Assembly: GCF_001540865.1 (NCBI RefSeq)
Contig: NC_033645.1
Location: forward strand, 1,742,182 to 1,806,181
Source of the DNA: Ananas comosus
Lineage: Eukaryota > Streptophyta > Magnoliopsida > Poales > Bromeliaceae
Length of the DNA stretch: 64,000 nt
Reading direction: 5' to 3'
Both the position numbers and the translations under genes were made by a program. The notes under the pieces were generated by a model. The model searched no databases and was not told the origin of the DNA. It saw only the letters and a program-made list of their open reading frames with translations. This document shows positions 45,115-55,353 of this stretch, piece by piece (positions within the stretch are counted from its first letter, which is position 1; the number at the start of each line of letters is the position of its first letter).

Positions 45115-46346
45115 TTGTAGTTCTAACAAATAAGAAGACCTCAATCAAAGTTAAAGTTGAGCGGGTTATTTCAAACTAGCCTATATGTGAGGGGGCCTAT
45201 ACATTTTCTCAAAAAAATCTTACGAGAAGGTAATAACAGCCTCACAAGATTTGGCGCGCGAGGTCTAATAAGCGTGCAGAAAACGCCATAAAGTCGGCAG
45301 CGTAAGATGTGTCATCGCCGACTTAGCCGAATAAACAAAAAACACTACCCTTTTCTGCGCCGACTTTAGGTAACGTCATGCGTTGTGGGGTGACACCGTG
45401 TTTCGCTGCAGAGTATTTGAGATCGAGTTCATAGCCGGAAAAAGAGTTTTAAATTTAAAATTTAAAATTTTAATTTTTAAATTACAAATTTCAAGGAAAA
45501 AAAAAACTCCCTCGCCTCTCCAACAGCTGGGCCCCACCCGCACTGAGCCAACCCTACGCGCAAGCGCCCGCGCCACCTCACGCCTGCGCCCCGCACCTGC
45601 TCCTCTGCCCCTTGCTGCCACGTGGATCCTAACTGAGAATTTATATATTTATCATATATTTATATAGATATTTATATAGATGTATCTCGCTGCATTTTAT
45701 AAATCACAAATTAATAAAATTATTGTAGTATTTTACTTGTTTATAATTTGTATTTTGTTGCTCTATGATTTTTGGAAAGTATCACTTTATTATCCTATAT
45801 AATGAAATAAAGCTAAAAATTATATAGTAGTAGAGTAAAATGAGGTAACCACATGGGCCTCTTTAAAGTTTATCCTAAAATTAAATATTCGAAGTTGAGC
45901 TATGTAAATGATACGAAAGTTAAAGGGCAGAAGATACAGACAAGCTGGAATATATTAAATTTGACTATTTAGATAAAATAGTTTCTCACTATAAAATTAT
46001 TTAGAAATATAAATTATTAATTAATTTTGTTATAATTATGTACATTGCATGAATTAGTCGCTAGTTTGATAAATAGTTTAATCTAATTAGTAAGCATCAA
46101 TTAATTAGAAAGCAAGAATTGATGAGTTGAAAAGACAAAAACAAAAGGTACAATGGTTATGCAACACTGCCCACTTAATTCCTCCTCACATGTAGTAGAC
46201 ATTAGTTCTAAGCGAAACATCATATGTAGGATACAAGTTGTGATTTACAATGACAAATTCCATGCAACATAAAAAAAAAAGAAACACCATACAACAGGAC
46301 TAGTTTACAAACTAGAAAAATAATAACCTGAAGAATTTGGTCATCA
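45115..46346. other. Region between MITE and RLP F
   Basis: 45118-45420 is a diverged copy of 31830-32150 and includes the third miniature element (45287-45370). 45480-45620 is a short GC-rich patch whose frames are low-complexity Ala/Arg. 46140-46346 is related to the 3' flank of RLP E. No credible gene. Confidence 0.5.
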
Positions 46347-47924
46347 TCATCCACGTACTCTTCTATTCAACCTTCTCATATTTACTGGTATTATCACATA
46401 TGTTTTATCGAATAACTTATTAATCATCCGAAAATAAGCATCACTCCAAGACTTTTTGAATATTAGGATTCCGCACACACCCCATAATCCAGTGGCAAAT
46501 CCAAGTCCCATTGCAAGATATGACCAAGTTGCCTCCCTACCGATGTTGTTGTCTCTTTTAGGATTAGGGTTTAGTTCTTCATTAGAACAGTTGTTTTGAG
46601 TCGGAGGCCCACAAAGATAATAATTGCCGATATAAATTGACGGATCGTTAAGTGTATCAAATTGACCCCCCGTTGGAATTTGCCCGGATAAATTGTTATA
46701 GGCCACATTGAAGCTGGAAAGGAAATGCAATCTACTCAAAGATGGTGGTATGGCACCTGTGAGATGATTGTGCGATAAATCCAAGCTTTCTAAGTTTGAC
46801 ATGCCCGATAAATCAGGTATAGTTCCTGATATATCGTTGAAACTCAAATCCAGCACATGGAGGTTCACAAGGCTGTTAAACTCGGGCAAGATCGACCCGA
46901 CTAGCTTATTATTGCTCAAAATTATCGCCGGTCGAAAGCTGCTGTATTGTAGAAACCGACCACTTGAATTTCTCTGGATCACAATGCCGATATCCTGTGA
47001 TGAGTCACCGTATGCAAGGCTCTTCATACGCGTTAAGCTAGTAGGAATTTCTCCAGTGAGTGAATTATTTGAGATGTCCAGGTAAAAGAGATTATCAAGA
47101 TTCCCCAACCACGAAGGGATAGTCCCGGTTAAATGGTTCCCGGAAATGATCACAATTTTTAATTTGGTCAAATTCGCCAGCCATGGCGGGATAGAACCGG
47201 AAAGAGCACAATTCGCAATGAAAAGGAGTTCCGTGTTAGCAAATCCTTGAATCCCATCCGACGGCATTATCTCGCCACCGCGAAAGTTCTTGCCGAGCGC
47301 AAGGTGTGTAAGACTGGGCAAGCTCTGCAGGACTTGTAGTGCCGAGAATAAGTTGGAAAAGTTGTTACCGGAGAGCCAGAGAATGGCTAGAGAGGTGAAG
47401 TTCTTGAAGCTAGGGGGTATTTCGCCAACGAGATTGTTCCCAGCAAGATTTAAGGTCTGCATCTGCAAGCAATTGGGAAGATCGGGAGGGATACGACCGG
47501 ACAAGAAATTCCATCCGAGGATAAGGTGCTTTAACCTCGGCAAGGCCGTAAAGTTATGATCGATAATTCCCGTAAGAGAGTTATTCCTCAAAAGGGAATT
47601 GTTGGAGAGATTGAGCTGCTTCAGTTGGTCTAAACCACCCAGAGAAGAAGAGACGGAGCCCTTTAAACTCTTATTGGAGAGATCCAAACCAATCACCCTC
47701 TCCACCGAAACAGAGCCCAAATCACAGGATATTCCAACCCAAGTACAGCAATTTGAAGGAGACGACCCAATAAAGCTCCACCCAAGATCACTCGATTGGA
47801 GCCCCTCCACAAAGCCCTGGAGCGCAGTCAAATCGATCGAGTCGCAGCTTTGGGAACAGCTAAGGGGAGCAAAGAGGAGCAAGAGGAGGAGTAAGAAGAA
47901 GTAGGGGAGTCCCCTGTTTCCCAT
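46347..47924 (-). CDS. RLP F: PSKR1-like ectodomain fused to EIX-type membrane tail
   Basis: 525 residues. Signal peptide (1-24, Leu-rich), LRRNT cap (CDSIDLTALQGFVEGL ... SNCCTWVGISCD), LRRs resembling the phytosulfokine receptor (FRGGEIMPSDGIQGFANTE, then CALSGSIPPWL), a degenerate island (DSSQDIGIVIQRNSSGRFLQ) and four closing LRRs. PSKR similarity ends at PTGGQFDTL. EIX-type text follows (NDPSIYIGNYYLCGPPTQNNC), with an acidic/basic spacer, membrane helix about 469-489 and a 36-residue tail ending RRLNRRVRG. There is no kinase. About eight LRRs are missing after residue 111 (NNSLLRNNSL). The kinase-less state is supported by a proper RLP tail. It could be a decoy or co-receptor; function unknown. 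Confidence 0.88.
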   Translation of the reverse strand: MGNRGLPYFFLLLLLLLFAPLSCSQSCDSIDLTALQGFVEGLQSSDLGWSFIGSSPSNCCTWVGISCDLGSVSVERVIGLDLSNKSLKGSVSSSLGGLDQLKQLNLSNNSLLRNNSLTGIIDHNFTALPRLKHLILGWNFLSGRIPPDLPNCLQMQTLNLAGNNLVGEIPPSFKNFTSLAILWLSGNNFSNLFSALQVLQSLPSLTHLALGKNFRGGEIMPSDGIQGFANTELLFIANCALSGSIPPWLANLTKLKIVIISGNHLTGTIPSWLGNLDNLFYLDISNNSLTGEIPTSLTRMKSLAYGDSSQDIGIVIQRNSSGRFLQYSSFRPAIILSNNKLVGSILPEFNSLVNLHVLDLSFNDISGTIPDLSGMSNLESLDLSHNHLTGAIPPSLSRLHFLSSFNVAYNNLSGQIPTGGQFDTLNDPSIYIGNYYLCGPPTQNNCSNEELNPNPKRDNNIGREATWSYLAMGLGFATGLWGVCGILIFKKSWSDAYFRMINKLFDKTYVIIPVNMRRLNRRVRG

Positions 47925-48048
47925 TTCAACGAGTATTCAGAAGAGGAGAGGGGAGCGAAGTGGGTAAAAGGAGGCTCGAGTCCCCTGTTTCCCATTTCAA
48001 CGAGTATTCAGAAGAGGAGAGGGGAGCGAAGTGGGTAAAAGGAGGCTC
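47910..48048. repeat. 71-bp tandem duplication across the RLP F start codon
   Basis: 47910-47980 and 47981-48048 are direct copies (cccctgtttcccatttcaac ... aggaggctc). The duplication doubles the ATG: the upstream one (47993-47995) is out of frame with the main ATG and opens a frame of about 60 codons that overlaps the start of F. It could lower translation of F if the transcript includes it. Confidence 0.85.
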
Positions 48049-48160
48049 CTTTATGGGAGAGAACCGAGGATTAGCAAAACACACTTGAGATTTTGGGTTT
48101 GGTCCAGGAGCCTTCGGAGGAAAAGGAGAGGTGGTGGTGGTGGTGGTGAAGGAGAAGAGC

Positions 48161-48167
48161 TTATATA
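48161..48167 (-). promoter_or_regulatory. Possible TATA box of RLP F
   Basis: TATATAA on minus, about 237 bp before the ATG, just beyond a (GGT)n tract (48131-48147) and a purine-rich leader. If used, the transcript includes both copies of the 71-bp repeat. Confidence 0.45.
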
Positions 48168-48392
48168 GTTATATTGTTCACAGTAATAGATCGATAATTT
48201 TTTTTTTTATTTTCATTGTTATTTTTAATTTTTTTTAAGTCTTCCTTTGAGATCCTGCTATTTCATTCTGTAGTTTACTTCACCTTTTAAATAAATAAAA
48301 TGGTAGCATGCATGCTATCTTTTCTTAAAAAAAATTAGAGGGAGAAATTTTTTTCCTGCTGCTTTTTTGCTTTCTCATCTCTTTTTATTTAT

Positions 48393-48493
48393 CTATTTAT
48401 ATTGCTAAGAGGTGATTTAAAATGGATTATATATATATATATNCTATTTATATTGCTAAGAGGTGATTTAAAATGGATTATATATATATATAT
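48393..48493. repeat. 50-bp repeat on both sides of an 'n'
   Basis: 48393-48442 is repeated directly after the 'n' at 48443 (ctatttatattgctaagagg ... tatatata). This is the mark of two contig ends that overlap but were not merged. Confidence 0.8.
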
Positions 48494-49611
48494 ATATATA
48501 TATAAAAGGTAAATTTTGCTTAAATTTTAATATATTTTAATATTATTCAGATTTCTAACTTTTAATTTACTATTTTATTGGCTTAATACTTATTTATTAT
48601 AATTTAAAAAAGTTAATCAATGTTAAGCTATAAACATATTTTATTCACCCTTCATTTTACTAGCCTTTTCATTCTAGCAAAATTTCAAATTTTCCAAAGG
48701 AAGAGGTAGAGAGTAATTTTAAATTGAATTAAAGTTCAAGGATTGTTTGTACATTTTAACCAATTATCACTCATAATAGCTTCTTTTTCTTTTCCATAAG
48801 CCCAACCTACCCAGCGCGTGGACATATACATTTTAACCAATTATCACTCATAATAGCTCCTTCTTTTTTTTCCATAAGCCCAACCTATCAAGCGCACGAA
48901 CATATAATCTAAAATATAACAGTCACGAAATGTGAGATAATGTCTTCAATCAATCATATTGCTCCATTAGAGTTCGCCCATTTTATTATAATTTTTTAAA
49001 AATATATTTTTATAATTTTTTTTTCAAAAAAAATTATAATTGAGTGAATTAGACTTCTTCTAACCATAAGAGGCTATATGACATGGACGAAAAGTGACTT
49101 TTTGGTAAACTATTCAAGATGTGAAAAGGTAAAGAGTTGTTCTCCCTTTTCATTAATCCTATTATTGTAACGGTCTCTGTCTAGAATGAAGAGGTTCCGC
49201 GAGAGAGTACCCGGCTATCCCTCGGAAAAAGTCTAAAATATTACAATGGCACAACCTCGTCGGGTTGCCAACTAATCAAATTATTTATTTAATATTTATC
49301 ATTTCATTATAATTTTTAAAAAAAATTATATTTTGATCCCAAATAAAAATTTTTAATTAATTTGAAACATAAATAATATAGTATTAATATGACATAAAAT
49401 ATTTTTCACTGATAAAAAAATATTTTTTCGGTCAAAATATTATTTTTCAAAATATTTTATGGGGAAACAAAAACCTCCCAAAGTAGAGAGAATAGAAGGT
49501 ACAGAAGTGGTGGAAGACTCTGAGTTCAATGATACCAAAAATTATAACATGCACCAGGTGCATCAGAATGCTTATGCATTGTTAGTTAGATCAGTAATAC
49601 TTGTCTTTTTT
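48494..49611. other. Intergenic region upstream of RLP F
   Basis: AT-rich. It holds a 77-bp tandem duplication (48752-48828 and 48829-48905, each with ttttaaccaattatcactca). A stretch at 49165-49270 (gagagtacccggctatccct) looks like part of an unknown repeat. No gene. Confidence 0.5.
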
Positions 49612-50050
49612 TTTCTTTTCTTTTTTTGAGAAAGAGAAAAGTAGCACGCTACCTGCTTTATTCATTAGATAAATGAATTTAGCTACATAGAGTGAAGCAG
49701 TTAAGACCTCGAGGACAGCGAAAAGTCAAGAAGAAGAACAAACAAGAACAAAAAGATAACTAAAAAAAAAACTAAAAAGAGAGAAAGCAAAGTTTAAGGT
49801 ATAAGGTGAGACAGGTGGTACGAAAAAGAATATAACATTTACCGAGGTCGCCCTGCTCAACAAAACTCAGCCCACACCTTCACTAAGACTCCAATACGCT
49901 GAGCTGAATTGATAGCATCAGTAGATAAATTTCTGAAAATGACACTATTTCTTTCACATCAGATTGTCCACCATAAGACCGCCACGAAAATTTGAGCTTT
50001 CAAAGAGTCAGATCGTGATCCCCTTCCCAGTAGCCTATCCCACACCGTAA
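49612..50050 (-). mobile_element. Truncated LINE 3' end with C-terminal ORF2 remnant
   Basis: On minus, 50040 to 49855 reads as a LINE reverse-transcriptase C-terminus: SLKAQIFVAVLWWTI, a stop in place of Trp, then CERNSVIFRN. This W-x-I-W-x-x-RN pattern ends many plant LINEs. A 3' UTR of about 230 bp follows and finishes in tagctaaattcatttatcta, gcaggtagcgtgctac and poly-A (tttttt at 49612-49627). That last stretch of ~65 bp matches the 3' tail of the SINEs in this window. Confidence 0.65.
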
Positions 50051-50491
50051 TACTTGTCTTGATAGCATCAGTAATACTTGTCCTGATGTTCAAAACAAAT
50101 CAGGTATACATAATTTATAACATCTCAGATACTTGTATGTAAAATTTCATGAGTTTTGAAAACCTGTTCTCTTGGCAGAAAGTCACCCGAAATTTGATAA
50201 AATGGAAAAAGATAATGTTGTTTAATCACATATTTAATATTTAAAAAATTAATATTTAAAAACTTTTTATTCACATTAAAAAGATTAGATTTTAATTTTA
50301 ATGTGTATGATTAGAAATACGACACTGATAGAAAAAATTCTATTATGTACCGGTCACACTATATAATCTACTAAGAGTCAATAATATCTTTGTTAAAAAT
50401 ATATATATAATAAAAATATTTTTTTATTAATCATGATATGACGTGTGAATTTAAAAAAAAAATAATATAATTGGTTGGTAATACTATATCA

Positions 50492-50500
50492 ATAATATAA
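50492..50500. repeat. 9-bp target-site duplication, left (ataatataa)
   Basis: Identical to 53205-53213 on the other side of the MULE. Confidence 0.85.
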
Positions 50501-50669
50501 GGCCTTTTTGCATAAAAAATCCATTTATTTTGGGCTTTTGCAAAATCGGGTCATCTTTTTCGTTTTTGCAGATTCGGTCTGCTTTTTCAGCAAACTGACC
50601 AAAATACCCTTATTACTTTTTCTCTTTCCTCTTTCTCTCTCCTCTTCGTTTCTCTCATTCTTTTTTTTT

Positions 50670-51095
50670 NNNNNNNNNNNNNNNNNNNNNNNNNNNNNNN
50701 NNNNNNNNNNNNNNNNNNNNNNNNNNNNNNNNNNNNNNNNNNNNNNNNNNNNNNNNNNNNNNNNNNNNNNNNNNNNNNNNNNNNNNNNNNNNNNNNNNNN
50801 NNNNNNNNNNNNNNNNNNNNNNNNNNNNNNNNNNNNNNNNNNNNNNNNNNNNNNNNNNNNNNNNNNNNNNNNNNNNNNNNNNNNNNNNNNNNNNNNNNNN
50901 NNNNNNNNNNNNNNNNNNNNNNNNNNNNNNNNNNNNNNNNNNNNNNNNNNNNNNNNNNNNNNNNNNNNNNNNNNNNNNNNNNNNNNNNNNNNNNNNNNNN
51001 NNNNNNNNNNNNNNNNNNNNNNNNNNNNNNNNNNNNNNNNNNNNNNNNNNNNNNNNNNNNNNNNNNNNNNNNNNNNNNNNNNNNNNNNNNNNNNN
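50670..51095. other. Assembly gap (426 N)
   Basis: Sized gap inside the MULE, just inside the left inverted repeat. The open frames that cross it are artefacts. Confidence 1.
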
Positions 51096-51230
51096 AGGTA
51101 AATAGAATTTGACGTGAGTAAATTCTCATTTCTCCTCTTTGTCACGTTATTCTCCTCTTTGTCACGTTGTTCTCCTCTTCGTCATATTTATAGAGAATTT
51201 CTACACGTCAAATTTTATTTTTTGTCAAGC

Positions 51231-51622
51231 TGGGGCAAGCGGCGCCGGCGACGGCGACGCCGCTGCCCTAGCCCGACCCCCAGGCGCCGCCTGCGCCGCA
51301 GAGCTGCAGCAGCACCCTCTTCGTCTCCGCGACCAGCCGCCGAAGACGCGCCGCCACCCTCCTCCCCATCGCGACTGCCTCCTCTTGTGCGCGCCGCGAC
51401 CACGGCCGCGGCCAACGCGAAGGCGGAGGGGGAGTACGCGGGACAGCGAACCGGAGGGGAAGAAGAAGAAGCGGCAACAGAAGAAGAGGCGTAGGTCGGG
51501 CTGGGGCAAGCGGCGCCGGCGACGGCGGCGCCGCTGCCCTAGCCCGACCCCCAGGCGCCGCCTGCGCCGCAGAGCTGCAGCAGCACCCTCTTCGTCTCCG
51601 CGACCAGCCGCCGAAGACGCGC
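51231..51622. repeat. GC-rich direct duplication inside the MULE
   Basis: A block of about 122 bp (gctggggcaagcggcgccgg ... gccgaagacgcg) occurs at 51231-51352 and again at 51501-51622, nearly identical. The high GC content against an AT-rich background suggests captured coding or 5'-UTR DNA. The Pro/Arg/Ala-rich frames match no family I recognise. Confidence 0.75.
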
Positions 51623-52440
51623 CTGTAGTTTTTTTTCTTGTTGCACCATTTTTTCTCTTGTTACACTGTTCTTTATTTTAAACTACACATCTTTAACAGA
51701 TATTTATACTGTTTCTCCTCTTGTTGTACTGTTTCTCCTCTTGTTGCACTGTTTCTCCTCTTTAAAGAGGAGAAACAGTGCAACAAGAGGAGAAGCAGTG
51801 TAAATATCTCTTAAATGGGTGCAGTTTAAGATAAATGGGTGCAGTTTTTTTCTTGTTGCACCATTTTTTCTCTTGTTACACCGTTTTTTATTTTAAACTA
51901 CACATCTTTAACAGATATTTATACTGCTTCTCCTCTTGTTGCACTGTTTCTCCTCTTTAAATTCTCCTCTTTAAAGAGAAAAAACGGTGCAATAAGAGGA
52001 GAAACAATACAACAAGAGGAGAAGCAGTATAAATATCTCTTAAATGGGTGCAGTTTTTTTTCTTGTTGCACCATTTTTTCTCTTGTTACACTATTTTTTA
52101 TCTTAAACTACACATCTTTAACAGATGTTTATACTGCTTCTCCTCTTGTTGCACTGTTTCTCCTCTTGTTGCACTGTTTCTCCTCTTTAAAGAGGAGAAA
52201 CAGTGCAACAAGAGGAGAAACAGTGCAACAAGAGGAGAAGCAGTATAAATATCTCTTAAATGGGTGCAGTTTAAGATAAAAAATAGTGTAACAAGAGGAG
52301 AAATGATGCAACAAGAGGAGAAACGGTGCAACAAGAGGAGAAACAGTGCAACTTTCATTTAAAGAGTGTAATTTTTATCTTAGTGGGTGCAGTTTATATC
52401 TGAAAGAGTGCAATAAGAAGAGAAACAGTGTAAATATCTT
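51623..52440. repeat. Array of ~200-bp modules with internal palindromes
   Basis: About three modules (near 51627, 51839 and 52035), each made of aaatgggtgcagttttttt, an acacatctttaacagat block, then a palindrome built from ctcctcttgttgcactgttt and its inverse. The best palindrome, 52128-52249, is perfect over 122 bp with centre at 52188/52189. Copies at 51721-51799 and 51930-52035 are shorter or interrupted. Decayed half-units continue to 52440. Confidence 0.85.
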
Positions 52441-53204
52441 TCAAAGAGTGTAATTTTCATTTAAAAAGTGTAATTTTTATTTTAAAGCTGCAGTTTACAT
52501 CTTAAGTAGTGCAACTTGTAATTTTTTTGTAGTTAACGATACAATTTCATCTTCATCCTTTTTTTATATAATTTTTTATCTTTTTTTTTCTTTTTTTCTT
52601 TTTGTCACCCTCTCTGTCAATAGCCACGGTGTCGGTAACGACGCCGCTAAAGACCCCCCACTCCGAGGCTGCAGCGCCGCAGTGATCTCTACGGTGTCGG
52701 CGTCGGTGTCGGCGAAGATGCATCGTCGTCGGAGGCAGCAGAGAAGGAGGGAGAAGGAGAGATGAGAAGGGCAGGGAAGAGCGAGAGAGGCGCCGTCGTC
52801 GGAAACTGTGGAGGAGAGTCAGAGAAGAAAAGAAAAGAAAAATGAAAAAAAAAAAAAGTCACAGCCCGGCCTTAGGGGGATCGGAGGCGAGGAAGGTGGG
52901 GGCGCCGGCGGCGACGCCGCTCTGTCTTCGCCGCTGTCTGGGAAGAGAAAGAAAAAAAAGAACGAGAGAAAAAAAGAGAAAAGAAAGGGTATAAGGGCAC
53001 CTCCGCTCCGTCTTCGCCGCTCTCTGGGAAGAAAAAGAAAAAAGAACGAAAGAAAAAAAAGAGGAGAGAGAAAGAGGAAAGAGAAAAAGATATAAGGGTA
53101 TTTTGGTCAGTTTGCTGAAAAAGCGGACCGAATCTGCAAAAGTCAAAAAGATGGTCCGATTTTGCAAAAGCTCAAAATAAGTGAATTTTTTATGCAAATT
53201 GGCC

Positions 53205-53213
53205 ATAATATAA
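53205..53213. repeat. 9-bp target-site duplication, right (ataatataa)
   Basis: Identical to 50492-50500. Confidence 0.85.
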
Positions 53214-55353
53214 CTAATGTATTTTATTTTTTTTCCACGGATAGGCGGGTTGCAAGCAATAATTTCTCTAATGATTAATAAAATAAAAGAGCTCAGACTA
53301 TCCATATATCACTATTGTATTTGAATGTGACTAACTAGGGATATTTCATAAAAAAAATAAAATAAAATAAAAAATCTGAGTTGACTCAGCCTCCCTGATT
53401 TATCAAATATCGTAACTGTTAATAGTGGGTTGAACCAAGTCCTATGAATAATAGAGTAGATTACATATTACATTTTAGATCCTCAAACTACAAGTAGCGC
53501 GACACTTTGATCATAAAAGTTTAATTTATTATAAGTTGTTATTTAATTTTTTTAATTATTATAATTAACTCTCACAATCTAATATAGTTAAATAAATATT
53601 AGCAAATTATTAATGTGAAAGTAATATAATATTTTAATTATTATGGAATCGTCAATCACAATACTTTTGTATTATTTCTATATCAATAATTTATCAATAT
53701 TTAATTATTTGATTTAAATTTTGAGACTTGGTTATAATAATTAAAATATTTTGAATAAAAAATTATAACAAATTGAAGGTTGAGAACCAAAGTGTTATCG
53801 TTCGAATAGCCTAACGACCAAAAGTGCAATTTACCACAACTAATAATTCGAGTCACAAGAGACCAAGCAAGGCTTGAGTTTTCAATTTCTTTAGTTGGTC
53901 TGATCAAGTTGACACAATCCACGTCTGACCCTCTAGGGTCCGGCCGGGTCTTTTCAATTGGGCTTGACCTTTAACTTTTAATTCCGTTTTATTTAAGTTT
54001 TTTTATTCTTAATTAAGTTAAAAAGTGTGTAAAATTAATAATTATATTAGCCATTAACTATTGATCAATGTAGTTTTATCAAAGTTATTGCCTCCTTTTA
54101 TTTTTCTTTTTTTCTTTTTTCTTTTTTTTTTTTCCTGAGAGACAGATAGCACGCTATTATCAACTGTTGATGGGTATAACTAATTAATTCGCTAAAAAGT
54201 GATAAGAGTCATTAAATATGGTAATTAAACTTACTAAAAAATTTGAGCTGAATGGATCGATGATAATTAAATTACACAAGACATATTACGAAAAGTATGG
54301 TAAAACGCATCCTTCTCGGAGATCGTCGGTTATAGCTAGGGGTGGAATTGAGCCCGGGCCTAAACAAGGCTTTGCCTTAGCCTCTCCGATTAGGTCTTCA
54401 TAGTGCACAAATGAATAATTCACATCAATATATACAAATGGATGATCAGATAAATTTAAAAAAATAATTGAAAACTCCAGCTATATTTAGTATTTATATT
54501 ATCTAGCTTTATAAGAATAATCAAAACTTAAATAATTTACTTAATGTGGCCTAAGTAATTATATTCAAATCAAAATTTTATCATAAATAAATATATTTTA
54601 TTATATTAGTTTGTGTTGTTGTAAGAAGGCAATCATATAATAAAATTTATTGCAATGGTTTGCAACGATGTTGCTTGTTGCAGAACTAATATTTTATCAA
54701 TTGTTATAATATTTATTGTTACCGAAGAATGAATTTTTTTAGATACAATAGTTTCTCACCATAAAATTAAATATAATCTATAACTCTTATGAAAGCCCGT
54801 GTTCTCTTTGTTCACGTGACAACATTAGCTTAATTTAACCTCCTGTGGGCCCCACCTGTCATTTTAAAATATTATGTTAATTACTTAGTAGGTGGGGCCC
54901 ACCCAACCAAATTATTTTTCCTCCCCTACTCCGCTTCCCATTTAATTTTTTCTGCTTCCTTCGCTCGCCCCTCTAGACGCCGCTCCCTACTCCGACTTCC
55001 TTTGTTCACCCCTCTAAACGCCGCTCCGATTCCTGTTCCCTCTCTGGACGGAATAAAAAAACCCTATTTCTCTCCGCTGATTTTTTTCATCTCTGATTTG
55101 GTAGCGAGCCCTCCACGGGCTTCGATTTCACCTTCCCGGGCTTCGATTTCACCTCTAGGAAGCGAATCAATCATAAGCTTCTCGATTACAATCAAGAGGC
55201 CGAGCGGTTCCGAGGTGAGAAAAGGAAAAGGCTACCTCTTTTGCTATTCAGTTGTAGAAACATAATTTTGCTTTGACAATTACCTGTGGGAGAACGTTTT
55301 AGCATGGATTTTATAGTTCTTTCTTTGGGTATTTTAATTCACCAAATGAATCA
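53214..55353. other. Intergenic region between MULE and B3 relic
   Basis: 53214-54780 is AT-rich with a fragment of the SINE/LINE tail at about 54132-54156 (gacagatagcacgctatt). 54783-55060 is a promoter-like/5'-UTR-like stretch, repeated at 59430-59800 (caacattagcttaatttaa, cacccaaccaaatt, cgctcgcccctctagacgcc). A possible splice donor follows an exon-like piece at about 55215 (gttccgag then gtgaga). Confidence 0.5.

Larger units (their letters stand above)
50501..53204. mobile_element. Complete Mutator-like element, non-autonomous
   Basis: Starts ggcctttttgcataaaaaat and ends with its inverse tttttatgcaaattggcc. The terminal inverted repeats run for about 165 bp (to about 50668 and from about 53038), both with tttcagcaaactgaccaaaa. 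A perfect 9-bp target duplication flanks it, as expected for Mutator. The interior has a 426-N gap, a GC-rich duplicated segment (51231-51352 and 51501-51622), an inverted-repeat array (51623-52440) and a purine-rich right shoulder. There is no transposase, so it depends on another element. The same TIR closes the element at 1-946. Confidence 0.9.

Noticed and set aside
50508..51145. Long open frames on both strands
   Set aside because: They run through 426 N and the low-complexity MULE ends.
51114..51681. Pro/Arg/Ala-rich frames of 126-180 codons on both strands
   Set aside because: GC-rich duplicated filler inside a MULE, open in several frames at once, and no family motif.
51623..52440. 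Regular repeats and palindromes that might suggest a CRISPR array
   Set aside because: Plant nuclear context, no unique spacers, units inverted on each other, and location inside a MULE.
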